A stretch of 64,000 nt of DNA from positions 1-64,000 of the forward strand of contig RFGF01000058.1 in the NCBI GenBank assembly GCA_003695915.1. The letters are read 5' to 3'. The notes under the pieces were generated by a model that saw only the letters and a program-made list of their open reading frames with translations, was not told where the DNA came from and did not search any database. The DNA is from Nitrospirota bacterium (GTDB lineage Bacteria > Nitrospirota > Nitrospiria > Nitrospirales > UBA8639). This document shows positions 43,953-51,874 of this stretch, piece after piece (the first letter of the stretch is position 1; the number at the start of each line of letters is the position of its first letter). The position numbers and the translations under genes are program-made.

Positions 43953-44458
43953 CCATTCCGCATACGATCTGGAACGAGATGATCGCCCATGCCAAAGAAT
44001 GCGCTCCCCATGAATGCTGTGGAATGTTAGCCGGAACCGATGGCACGGTTCTGGCTCATTATCGCATAACAAATATTTTACAGAACCTCACCGACCAAGA
44101 ATTGTCTCGTTTCGACGGAGCCAAATTACGCGACCTCCAATGCCTCTTGCCCGAAGAACGCGCAGACATCGCTTTTCAAATGGATGCTCGAGAAATGGCG
44201 CTTGCGCAAAAAGATATTCGGGCCAAAGGATTTCAACTCCAAGCTTTCTATCATTCCCATACCTCCAGTCCGGCTCGCCCTTCCCAAACCGACATCACGA
44301 TTGCTATGGAATTTGAAAGCTACCGAGAAAAACTCGGGATACCGCAACCGCTCCACATTATCATTTCACTGGCGGACGAGGATCGTCCGGATATCAAAGC
44401 GTTTCGTATTGCCGATCACGCCTCGGTTGAAGTTCCGCTGGCGTGCGAAGGAAAATGA
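43928..44458 (+). CDS. mec: JAMM/MPN+ metalloprotease (Mec-type carrier-processing enzyme)
   Basis: A 176-residue zinc protease. The JAMM residues are all present: Glu29 in HECCGMLAG, His109 and His111 in YHSHTSSPARPSQTD, and Asp122 (H-x-H-x10-D). In mycobacteria the Mec+ enzyme frees cysteine from the CysO-cysteine adduct; in Wolinella HcyD trims the carrier. Here it could do both: release the amino acid and cut the tail of the ThiS-like carrier. I start at the ATG at 43928 (MQSANPALTI), which overlaps moeB copy 2; the longer frame reads through that gene. It closes the coupled unit. Confidence 0.9.
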   Translation: MQSANPALTIPHTIWNEMIAHAKECAPHECCGMLAGTDGTVLAHYRITNILQNLTDQELSRFDGAKLRDLQCLLPEERADIAFQMDAREMALAQKDIRAKGFQLQAFYHSHTSSPARPSQTDITIAMEFESYREKLGIPQPLHIIISLADEDRPDIKAFRIADHASVEVPLACEGK

Positions 44459-44569
44459 GTCATAGCACATGTCTTCGCAAGTCCGAAACGGTCTTGAGAA
44501 CCATCAGCGTGTGCAGAAAGCTGACAGCGTTCATTAGATTGTTCGTCTATTCCAGCAGAGGAGCGCGTT

Positions 44570-44929
44570 ATGTTCGATCGAAGCCGCATCACCATCCTTG
44601 GCCTTGTTCTCTTCGCTACCATGTGGCTTGTAGATGGGAATTTCACGCAGGCCCAAACGAGCGGACCGACAAAAAGCTTTTTCAGCCCCATCATACGACT
44701 TGAACCGGAAAAGGGGTTTTTTCTCATTTCCACCGGGTCCGGCATTCTATGGGTCCAAGTCGAAGACCATGTGAAAGAACATCTGAAGACATTGGCCAAG
44801 GGAGACATGATCGACGTCGTTGTCGAATTTCGCCCCAACAATCTACCTCCACTGCTCAAATCCTGGAAGCTGGCACGCAGCGAGTCCCCTTGCAAAATCT
44901 TTGATGGGAAAACCTGTCGAACGAAGTAG
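44570..44929 (+). CDS. Small secreted protein of unknown function
   Basis: A 119-residue exported protein. The signal peptide is clear (ITILGLVLFATMWLVDG, probable cleavage after TQA). The mature part of about 88 residues has alternating strands (FFLISTGSGILWVQVEDHVK, then DMIDVVVEFRP), which may be an OB-like barrel. Two Cys near the C-terminus (CKIFDGKTC) could form a disulfide. GAGG lies eight bases before the ATG. I know no name for it. It follows the sulfur cluster by 111 bases and is probably separate. The next 246 bases hold no gene that I can see. Confidence 0.7.
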   Translation: MFDRSRITILGLVLFATMWLVDGNFTQAQTSGPTKSFFSPIIRLEPEKGFFLISTGSGILWVQVEDHVKEHLKTLAKGDMIDVVVEFRPNNLPPLLKSWKLARSESPCKIFDGKTCRTK

Positions 44930-45175
44930 GTCGGCCGCCAAACGGCTCGGATCAAACCTCATGCTCGCCTCATGCTCGGCCATCAGGAGGCGGTCGCGTG
45001 ACTTCGGTAGAAACCCTATTGATCCGAGATCCCTGAGAGCTCGCACCGCTGTGCCCATGGAAGCATAGCTGACCTTCGAGAGCCGGCATCTTGTTCTGCC
45101 TACTCATGCGAGCCGACGAAAAGTGCGTCTCATCTCGTTAGGTTCAATTGAAAGCGAACCGCGTGTGTACTTCCT

Positions 45176-45958
45176 GTGACATACACTGAGACTGCGTTGG
45201 TCTTCACCAACCCATTCGGGCACCGCACCGCGGGGGTGCTCGCGACCCCTGTGCTTCCCACTGACACCATGGTCATTCTTTGCCATGGATTTCTTTCCGA
45301 TAAAAACAGCCAGACAAACCGCCAGATCACCGATCTCCTGGTGGCTCGCAATATTGCCACGTTGCGATTCGATTGGTTCGGGTGCGGCGAGTCCGACGGC
45401 GATTTCGCTGAAATCACCATCTCCATCTGTCGTGAGCAATTGCTCCGCGTAATCGCCGATGCCCGCGCTCGAGGCTATACGCGACTGGGGCTCATAGGAT
45501 CGAGCTTTGGAGGGCTGATCGCGCTCTTGATCGCACCGCACGTTTCAGACGTCGTCGCCTTGGGATTGAAGTGCCCAGTCCCTGATTTTCCGGAAATGCT
45601 CAGGCTTCGCTTTGGCTCATCCTCGATGGAAAACTGGAAAAACGCGGGCGCGATTGCCATCCCGGTGCTCGACGGCATACCCCCGATTCGATTGCAGCAC
45701 CGCTTCTATGAAGACGCTCTGACGCACAATGCGTATCAGGCAGCCCATGCCCTTTCCGTTCCGACGTTTATCGTCCATGGCGATCGGGACCAAATCGTCC
45801 CTGTTCATCAAATTCACGACTTGATGCGTTCGCTATCTGGTGATCGCCACCTTCTTCTTCTCGCTGGAGCAGATCATCAATTTGCTAGACCCAACGATTT
45901 CAGGAAAATGACGGCGTCACTCGCCGAATGGATGACTCGGACGTTGACGACATTCTGA
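45176..45958 (+). CDS. Alpha/beta hydrolase
   Basis: A 260-residue serine hydrolase. The nucleophile elbow is GSSFGG, the acid is in VHGDRDQIVP and the His is in GADHQFARP. The oxyanion region VILCHGFLSDKNSQTNRQI is near residue 33, and LRFDWFGCGESDGDF follows. This pattern matches the esterase/acylaminoacyl-peptidase-like group. There is no signal peptide. The start is a GTG without a good ribosome-binding site, so it is less certain than the rest. The substrate is unknown and the neighbours do not help. Confidence 0.82.
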   Translation: MTYTETALVFTNPFGHRTAGVLATPVLPTDTMVILCHGFLSDKNSQTNRQITDLLVARNIATLRFDWFGCGESDGDFAEITISICREQLLRVIADARARGYTRLGLIGSSFGGLIALLIAPHVSDVVALGLKCPVPDFPEMLRLRFGSSSMENWKNAGAIAIPVLDGIPPIRLQHRFYEDALTHNAYQAAHALSVPTFIVHGDRDQIVPVHQIHDLMRSLSGDRHLLLLAGADHQFARPNDFRKMTASLAEWMTRTLTTF

Positions 45959-46043
45959 TCAGAGCCCCCATCGTGTTACAATTCGCACATCCCTCGTAAA
46001 CGCCAGACTGAAACCTATTTATTCATCAAACAGTGACTCTTTC

Positions 46044-46516
46044 ATGGTTACGGCGCCGCAGAACGGCTTTCGCAATGAGCAATGGGAAGTGCTTCGGGTT
46101 TTCTATCCCTGGTACAAAGAAGAAGTCTTCCGCCGTCGTGAACAAATGATGTGACTGACGGCCTTTGCCTGTGCTTTTTTCGATCTGCTCCTCGTCACCA
46201 TCATGGCGGTAACTCCCAATCGGACTCCTCATTTCACCGTTCGTCTCTTTGCCATCACAGGAGGCGCACTGTTTTTCGCCATTTTCATCTCCTTGATCCT
46301 CCAGCAGCGAGATCGACCTCGAATCGCCGAACACACGCTCATTGAAATGGAGCAGGGTTTGGACTCTACGACGAAGGTCTCGACTTGGTCGGGAAAGCGC
46401 TTCATCCGAAGGATTGGCACACCGCATGGCTCAGCGACCGAAGCGTCACCGTGTACATCACCGTGATTACGGCTTTAACGACACTGGTCATCGCGTCTGT
46501 GCGGGTGCGTCCATGA
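46044..46516 (+). pseudogene. Broken small membrane protein gene
   Basis: The ATG at 46044 starts MVTAPQNGFRNEQWEVLRVF and continues YPWYKEEVFRRREQMM before a TGA at 46152-46154. The same frame stays open after it: a hydrophobic stretch (LTAFACAFFDLLLVTIM), then a second one (LFAITGGALFFAIFISLIL). Near 46355 the reading must shift to give GLYDEGLDLVGKALHPKDWH and a third hydrophobic end (VTVYITVITALTTLVIASV) that stops at 46514-46516. Together this makes a three-helix protein of about 157 residues that I cannot name. Two lesions in one short gene argue for decay. It sits between a hydrolase and the carbonic-anhydrase-like gene. Confidence 0.65.
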
Positions 46517-46559
46517 CCTATCACACCTCAACCTTTCATGGATCGTTGAGCACTTCCTC

Positions 46560-47084
46560 ATGCTAAAATCTTTTCGCGGCATCATGCCGACCATCGCTCC
46601 GAGCGCGTTTGTGGACGACACCGCTATCGTCATCGGCGACGTCGTGATCGGAGCGGATTCCAGCGTCTGGTTTCAGACCGTCATTCGGGGCGACGTTCAT
46701 TTCATCCGAATTGGACACCGAACGAACATCCAAGATCTGTGTTTGCTTCATGTGACTCATGGCACACATCCGCTGATGATCGGCGACGATGTCACCATCG
46801 GTCATCACGTTGTGCTCCATGGCTGTACCATCAAGGATCGTGTTTTGGTCGGCATGGGCGCCGTCATTATGGACGGTGCCGTGATCGAAGAGGATTGCGT
46901 TGTTGGAGCCGGTGCATTGGTCACAGCGCGCACACATGTCCCGCCAAAGAGTCTTCTTCTCGGCTCGCCCGCACGAGTGAAACGTACCGTCACCGACGAA
47001 GAGCTAGCCTGGATTCGGGAATCGGCTACGCACTATGTGCACTATGCCCGACAATACATGGCGGATCGCGATAATCGTTCTTAA
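46560..47084 (+). CDS. Gamma-carbonic anhydrase family protein (YrdA-like)
   Basis: A 174-residue left-handed beta-helix hexapeptide protein. Repeats such as AIVIGDVVIGADSSVWFQTV and the next coils are clear. The zinc ligands His64 (LLHVTHG), His82 and His87 (GHHVVLHGC) are present, matching the gamma-carbonic anhydrase/CaiE/PaaY group. Many YrdA-type members show little anhydrase activity, so CO2 hydration is not certain. The C-terminal helix ends the trimer. The start ATG at 46560 has no strong ribosome-binding site; the one at 46584 is an alternative. Confidence 0.9.
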   Translation: MLKSFRGIMPTIAPSAFVDDTAIVIGDVVIGADSSVWFQTVIRGDVHFIRIGHRTNIQDLCLLHVTHGTHPLMIGDDVTIGHHVVLHGCTIKDRVLVGMGAVIMDGAVIEEDCVVGAGALVTARTHVPPKSLLLGSPARVKRTVTDEELAWIRESATHYVHYARQYMADRDNRS

Positions 47085-47131
47085 TCCCACACCGAAAACG
47101 CCACCTATGCCTTGTTCCTTTTTGGTACGGT

Positions 47132-48571
47132 CTATCGAAAAAAGGCGAGCAACATCAACGAAAACAATAAATTGTTGAGACTATGGCCGAGCATCCCGGG
47201 CCAGAGACTTCCTGTCTTTTCGTAGGTCCAGGCCCAGAGGAAGCCGCTCCAGAGCACCGTAACAAACCCGATGAGACTGTATCCATGAGCCACGGCAAAC
47301 AGGGCTGCGCTGACCAACGCTGCCGGAATCCATGCCAACACGACCCGGCACGTCGCAAACACCACGCCCCGAAACACGCATTCTTCAAAAAACGGGGCAA
47401 GCACGACATATTCAGCAAGGACGAGGCCTACTTGGGGAATATCACCCCAGGCCAGATGGGGTTCGAACCAATCGGTCCAGTGTAGAGAGCAACCGATCGC
47501 CCCGGCCACGAATCCGATCGTCCATCCTCCGAGCAAATTCAGGGCGATAACGACACCGACCCACATAACTAGTGTCCATCCGGCTCCCCGTTGCACCCGC
47601 AGACCAAACTGGCGTATGCTGGAAAGCCCGTGCGGGCAGAACACAAACCAAACGGCTAATCCCAGCACCGGGAGGTGCAGGGCAAAGAGACTGAACAATT
47701 GCAAGAGATCCTGATCCAAGGGCAAAGAGAGGAGTCCGAACAACAGCAGCGCTGAAATAGCGCCGCCGCGAACGACCACCGCTACACCGTCTTGCCATGG
47801 CCATGCGGGCGGCAACGATTTGTGCGCCACCACGACGAGCCCTTCGGATCCGTGTCTGAACCATTGAATGCCAAGATAGCCGGCACCGGCTATCCCTAAC
47901 AGGATCACGAACCCCTCGAGGACCGTGAATGCGCGCACACGCCAGAGCAGTTTGTCTTCCCGGCCACGCGCATCCTGTTCTACCATCGCCAACCTGACCG
48001 AATCGCCTTTGCGCTCAGCCAATCGCCTAGCGACCTGGGTATAAAACCAAGTATGCGAAACAGTTTCCGCCAGCAAAGCCTGTAACTCATTCGATTTCGC
48101 TTCATCGACCTCGCGGCCGAGATAGGCCACTGCGAGCATGTCGTGCCAAATCGACAACGGAGGACGACGATGCTCCCACCCTGCCGTCAAACGGCGCAAT
48201 CGGTCCAGTTGTTCCGTCTCCCCGTAAAGTACTGCCAATTCGAAAGCAGCTTGGGATGAGCCGAGTTGCGTATGGAGTTGCTCATACCAATCGATCATGT
48301 CGGCCGCGTACCCCTTACCGCTCAGCACACGATACACATGTTGTTCCCATTTCGGTAGGCGTGCAATCGCAGCTTCCAGATCGAGGCTTCGACTCACCAC
48401 TAGCCGAAGCGCACGATCAGGATACGGAATACGATCCAAGGGGGAGATGGACGTCGAAGCCCACACCAACAACCCGATACTCAACGCCACAATCAATCCG
48501 CATATTCCCGTCCATACCCAGGAAAACGACGAAGCTGTCATGAGGCTATCGTTTTGGATGTCGTCAGGCAT
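47132..48571 (-). CDS. CPBP-family intramembrane glutamic protease
   Basis: A 479-residue membrane protein. One N-terminal helix (about 18-38) precedes a soluble helical domain of about 170 residues that looks TPR-like (QAAFELAVLYGETEQLDRLR). Seven or so helices follow. The CPBP (Abi) motifs are FFEECVFRG (EExxxR), VAHGYSLIG and LGHSLNNLLF near the C-terminus. The family includes CAAX-prenyl proteases and bacteriocin-immunity proteins; the substrate here is unknown. The ATG at 48571 is chosen over the GTG just before it; no clear ribosome-binding site is seen. A soluble domain before the protease core is less usual. Confidence 0.82.
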   Translation of the reverse strand: MPDDIQNDSLMTASSFSWVWTGICGLIVALSIGLLVWASTSISPLDRIPYPDRALRLVVSRSLDLEAAIARLPKWEQHVYRVLSGKGYAADMIDWYEQLHTQLGSSQAAFELAVLYGETEQLDRLRRLTAGWEHRRPPLSIWHDMLAVAYLGREVDEAKSNELQALLAETVSHTWFYTQVARRLAERKGDSVRLAMVEQDARGREDKLLWRVRAFTVLEGFVILLGIAGAGYLGIQWFRHGSEGLVVVAHKSLPPAWPWQDGVAVVVRGGAISALLLFGLLSLPLDQDLLQLFSLFALHLPVLGLAVWFVFCPHGLSSIRQFGLRVQRGAGWTLVMWVGVVIALNLLGGWTIGFVAGAIGCSLHWTDWFEPHLAWGDIPQVGLVLAEYVVLAPFFEECVFRGVVFATCRVVLAWIPAALVSAALFAVAHGYSLIGFVTVLWSGFLWAWTYEKTGSLWPGMLGHSLNNLLFSLMLLAFFR

Positions 48572-48714
48572 CACGTCATGCCAAACTCGCTATCGATACA
48601 GTCATACATGTCCTAGGAGATGGATATCGGCAAGCGGTCCCTTCCATGCGTGACACGTTCGATGAGCTTCGCTTACAATGAAACGCTTTCAATCTCTTTG
48701 TCCCTGCTCCTTCT

Positions 48715-49938
48715 ATGCCCTCATGGACTCCCCCAACGCGGCTCTTGTTAGGACCCGGCCCTAGCATGGTCCATCCTCGGGTCTTGCGTGCCATGGCTTC
48801 CCCATTGATTGGACACCTCGATCCACGATTTCTCGAGCTCATGGATATCATTCAAGAACAGCTTCGATGGCTGTTTCACACGCGCAACGCGTTTACCATC
48901 GCCGTCTCCGGGACTGGTTCGGCCGGAATGGAAACAGTCATCGCTAATCTCGTTGAACCGGGAGATTCGATTATTGTGGGTGTCAATGGGGTGTTCGGCG
49001 AGCGAATCGCAACGATGATTCAACGCTGCGGTGGTCAACCGATTCGCATCGACGCGCCCTGGGGTTCCCCAATCGCTCTCGAACACATCGAATATCATCT
49101 GACGCATGGCGCTCCGATAAAGGCCCTCGCCATCGTTCATGCTGAAACCTCGACAGGAGTGCTCCAACCTTTAGCAGAACTGGGACGGCTCTGTCGCGCC
49201 CACGATGCCCTCTTCATCGTCGACGCTGTCACCTCGTTGGGGGGCATCCCTTTGGACGTCGATGCCTGGCACATCGATGCGTGCTACAGCGCTACGCAAA
49301 AATGCTTGAGCTGTCCGCCTGGCCTCGCCCCGTTGACGCTGAGCGATCGCGCACTGGCGGCCATTCGGTCACGAACCACCCCATGCCACAGTTGGTATTT
49401 GGACTGCCTGTTGGTCGCCGATTATTGGGCTGACAGCAAACGCACCTATCATCATACGGCTCCCATTTCCATGTTGTATGCCTTGTGTGAAGCACTCTGT
49501 CTGATTCAGGAAGAAGGGCTCGAGGCTCGTTTTGCACGTCATCGCCGACACAGCATGGCCCTCCTGGCCGGACTCGAAACGCTGGGATTTCACCCGCTGC
49601 CTCCTACCGACTATCGTCTCCCCTCCCTCACCTGCGTACAACTGCCTCCTAATCTTGACGAGCAACGCATCCGTCAGCAGTTATTAGAGGAATATGGGAT
49701 TGAAATCGGAGCGGGTCTCGGACCATTGTCCGGGAAAGTCTGGCGCATCGGCCTGATGGGAGAATCATCACGAATCGAGTACGTGTTCACGCTTTTGCTC
49801 GCCTTGGAGGAGGTGCTGTCCCAGGCAGGCGTCAAGTACCGCCCCGGCGAAGCTATTCTCGCAGCCGCACAAGGCTATCAGCGTCTTATTGCAACCGATT
49901 ACCTGCGTGATTCCGAGAATCTCCAAACTGGGATATAA
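48715..49938 (+). CDS. Alanine-glyoxylate / serine-pyruvate aminotransferase family enzyme
   Basis: A 407-residue class V aminotransferase. It opens with [18 protein letters not shown], the group's signature. PLP-binding features are [29 protein letters not shown] and the Schiff-base Lys196 in [13 protein letters not shown]. It should transfer amino groups between small amino acids and 2-oxo acids, for example serine or alanine to glyoxylate. The C-terminal 20 residues extend slightly past the usual end. It is divergent from the protease gene over 143 bases. It could feed serine to the cysteine route, but that is conjecture. Confidence 0.92.
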   Translation: MPSWTPPTRLLLGPGPSMVHPRVLRAMASPLIGHLDPRFLELMDIIQEQLRWLFHTRNAFTIAVSGTGSAGMETVIANLVEPGDSIIVGVNGVFGERIATMIQRCGGQPIRIDAPWGSPIALEHIEYHLTHGAPIKALAIVHAETSTGVLQPLAELGRLCRAHDALFIVDAVTSLGGIPLDVDAWHIDACYSATQKCLSCPPGLAPLTLSDRALAAIRSRTTPCHSWYLDCLLVADYWADSKRTYHHTAPISMLYALCEALCLIQEEGLEARFARHRRHSMALLAGLETLGFHPLPPTDYRLPSLTCVQLPPNLDEQRIRQQLLEEYGIEIGAGLGPLSGKVWRIGLMGESSRIEYVFTLLLALEEVLSQAGVKYRPGEAILAAAQGYQRLIATDYLRDSENLQTGI

Positions 49939-50159
49939 CTCAACATAGCGGCGCCGGCCGAATCCAGATATCTTGAGAACGCAAGAATTCGTCCATGCCG
50001 CCGATGTCGTCAAATAAACCTTGCTATTTTCGGCAAATTTTTCCATGATATAGACAGATCCTATACCCAAGCGCTATGCTTGGCTGCTTTCATAGCCAAT
50101 CCATGGATAATCATAAAAAAACCAGCGGATGCTCCGCTTCATCGACAAGGAGGGTGAGA

Positions 50160-50594
50160 ATGTCCGAGACAAAAACAGCAGCCATGTTCAGCGGGGAAAA
50201 GTCAAACGGCCTCGTGCTCGTCGTAGACGATGAACCAGATGTTCGTAAAGTCGTCCGGATGACCTTGGAGAAAGCCGGGTACGATGTCATCGAAGCCGAA
50301 GACGGCGAAAAGGCCATTGAAGCGATTAAGAAAGACGAAAATCCCTTGTTATTGGACGTCGCCATCATGGATATCCGTATGCCGAAAGTCAACGGGGTAG
50401 AGGCCATCGCCTGGTTCCAACAACAGTTTCCTCGGGTTCCTATCATCGTGTTGACCGGATTTCCCGATGTGGAAATGGCCACATCCTTTCTGAAACACGG
50501 TGTGGTCGATTATCTCGTCAAACCAGTCGAAGCGGAGAAGCTCAAAGCGGCGGTCGCCAAAGCGATGGAGCAGCGAGAAATTCATCGGTTATAG
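50160..50594 (+). CDS. Response regulator receiver protein
   Basis: A 144-residue CheY-like protein. Asp23-Asp24 and phosphoacceptor Asp71 (VAIMDIRMPKVNG) are present, with the Thr in IIVLTGF and Lys in LVKPVEAEKL. There is no output domain. I start at the ATG at 50160 behind AAGGAGGGTGAGA; the frame upstream is Cys/Ser-rich read-through. It lies 238 bases before two histidine kinase genes on the same strand and is the natural receiver for them. PVE instead of PF after the Lys is a variation seen in some families. Confidence 0.88.
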   Translation: MSETKTAAMFSGEKSNGLVLVVDDEPDVRKVVRMTLEKAGYDVIEAEDGEKAIEAIKKDENPLLLDVAIMDIRMPKVNGVEAIAWFQQQFPRVPIIVLTGFPDVEMATSFLKHGVVDYLVKPVEAEKLKAAVAKAMEQREIHRL

Positions 50595-50675
50595 GTTATA
50601 ATAAATTTTTAGGATCTGAGTGATTCACGACGATTTGTGCATGTTTTCTGACATCGCGCGAGTTTACCCCTTGTT

Positions 50676-50694
50676 CATTTCCTAAGGGGAAATG
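50676..50694 (+). repeat. Hairpin after the receiver gene
   Basis: CATTTCC and GGAAATG form a perfect 7-bp stem around TAAGG, about 80 bases after the stop. No T-run follows. With the next hairpin it may form the end of the receiver transcript or a structured leader of the kinase operon. Confidence 0.4.
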
Positions 50695-50705
50695 CCTTCA
50701 TATGT

Positions 50706-50740
50706 GCGCGGTCTTTGGATCTCCCAGGACCGCGCTTCTT
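50706..50740 (+). terminator. Candidate terminator between receiver and kinase genes
   Basis: GCGCGGTC (50706-50713) pairs perfectly with GACCGCGC (50728-50735) around a 14-base loop and is followed by TTCTT. The stem is strong and the T-run weak. It would cut the receiver gene off from the kinases, which start about 95 bases later. Confidence 0.45.
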
Positions 50741-50832
50741 CAAAACGGCACTGCTGGCCCCGCCGCATCTACGCTTTCCTCTCCCACCCATCTTTGACTG
50801 TAGGTTAACGACAAGGGCACACGGGTCTAGCC

Positions 50833-51864
50833 ATGAATAATCACGCCGCAATACGGTTGGTCATCCTCGGCGGAGGCAAAGGCGGGACAGCGTTGCTCGA
50901 GCTGTTTTCTCATCTTTCCGGTGTCACTGTCGTTGGTCTCGCCGACATCAACCCAGCCGCTCCTGCTGTCTCCTATGCTGAACAATTACATATTCCATTC
51001 TTCTCGGATCCGATTGAAGCGATCAGGCAACCCGGGATCGATCTCATTATCAACGTGACCAATGATCCGGCCCTCGACCACCTCATTCAAGAATATAAAC
51101 ATCCGGAGACCGAGGTGCTCAGTGGAGCAGCGTCTAAATTATTGTGGCAGCTGGTCCAACAAGAAGCCCAAACCCAGGTCCAATTGCTGCAAGCCGAAAA
51201 GCTGGCCAGCATGGGAACCTTTGCTGCCGGCATCGCCCATGATATCAACAACCCTTTGTATGTGATTCAGGGCTTTGCCGAAAACATTCTTGAGGAAACG
51301 AATCTCGATGTCATTCATGAACAAGCCAAGAGCATCTTGGACGCAGCCAAACGCATTCAAGCCATTTGCCTCAATATCACGCAGTATGCCCGAGCCTCTG
51401 TGGCTATCGATGCCACACCGGTGGAATTGCATACCAAAATCGAGGAGGCCTTAAAAATCGCCAGGTACGCCACGACCCTCCAAGACTTGACCATCGTGCG
51501 CAACTACAACGGACCATTGGAAATCATGGCCAAGCCCCAGGAAATTCTGCAAGTCTTCGTCAATCTCCTCACCAACGCCATCCAGGCTATGAACGGACGG
51601 GGTACGCTCACCATCACCACATGGAAAGAGAAGCAATGGGCGAAAGTGGCCATCCGCGATACCGGTTGTGGGATCCCGCCCGAACACCTGGACAAGATCT
51701 TTGAGCCGTTTTTTACCACCAAGCCGCCAGGGATCGGCACGGGGCTGGGTCTTCATAATGTTCGATGGATCGTGAAAAAATATTTTGGACATATCACCGT
51801 CGACAGTCAGGTCGGCAAGGGCACTACGTTTACGCTCGAGTTTCCCCTGATTGGTACGCATTGA
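50833..51864 (+). CDS. Histidine kinase with N-terminal NAD(P)-binding-like domain
   Basis: A 343-residue soluble kinase with no membrane helix. Residues 1-105 look like a Rossmann domain: strand-loop [19 protein letters not shown] (glycine-rich G-x-G-x-x-G-like), VVGLADINP at the end of strand two, and DLIINVTND. The kinase core follows: [12 protein letters not shown] with His136, [32 protein letters not shown] and [19 protein letters not shown] nucleotide-binding fold in the sensor position suggests that NAD(P)H, NAD or another dinucleotide, or cell redox state, tunes the kinase. The Gly pattern is real, but ligand binding is inferred. The next gene starts 11 bases later. Confidence 0.83.
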   Translation: MNNHAAIRLVILGGGKGGTALLELFSHLSGVTVVGLADINPAAPAVSYAEQLHIPFFSDPIEAIRQPGIDLIINVTNDPALDHLIQEYKHPETEVLSGAASKLLWQLVQQEAQTQVQLLQAEKLASMGTFAAGIAHDINNPLYVIQGFAENILEETNLDVIHEQAKSILDAAKRIQAICLNITQYARASVAIDATPVELHTKIEEALKIARYATTLQDLTIVRNYNGPLEIMAKPQEILQVFVNLLTNAIQAMNGRGTLTITTWKEKQWAKVAIRDTGCGIPPEHLDKIFEPFFTTKPPGIGTGLGLHNVRWIVKKYFGHITVDSQVGKGTTFTLEFPLIGTH

Positions 51865-51874
51865 AGTTGTCGGC

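Noticed and set aside
46152-46154. TGA read-through in the small membrane gene
   Set aside because: A second lesion (frameshift near 46355) is also needed to restore the protein, so read-through alone does not rescue it.
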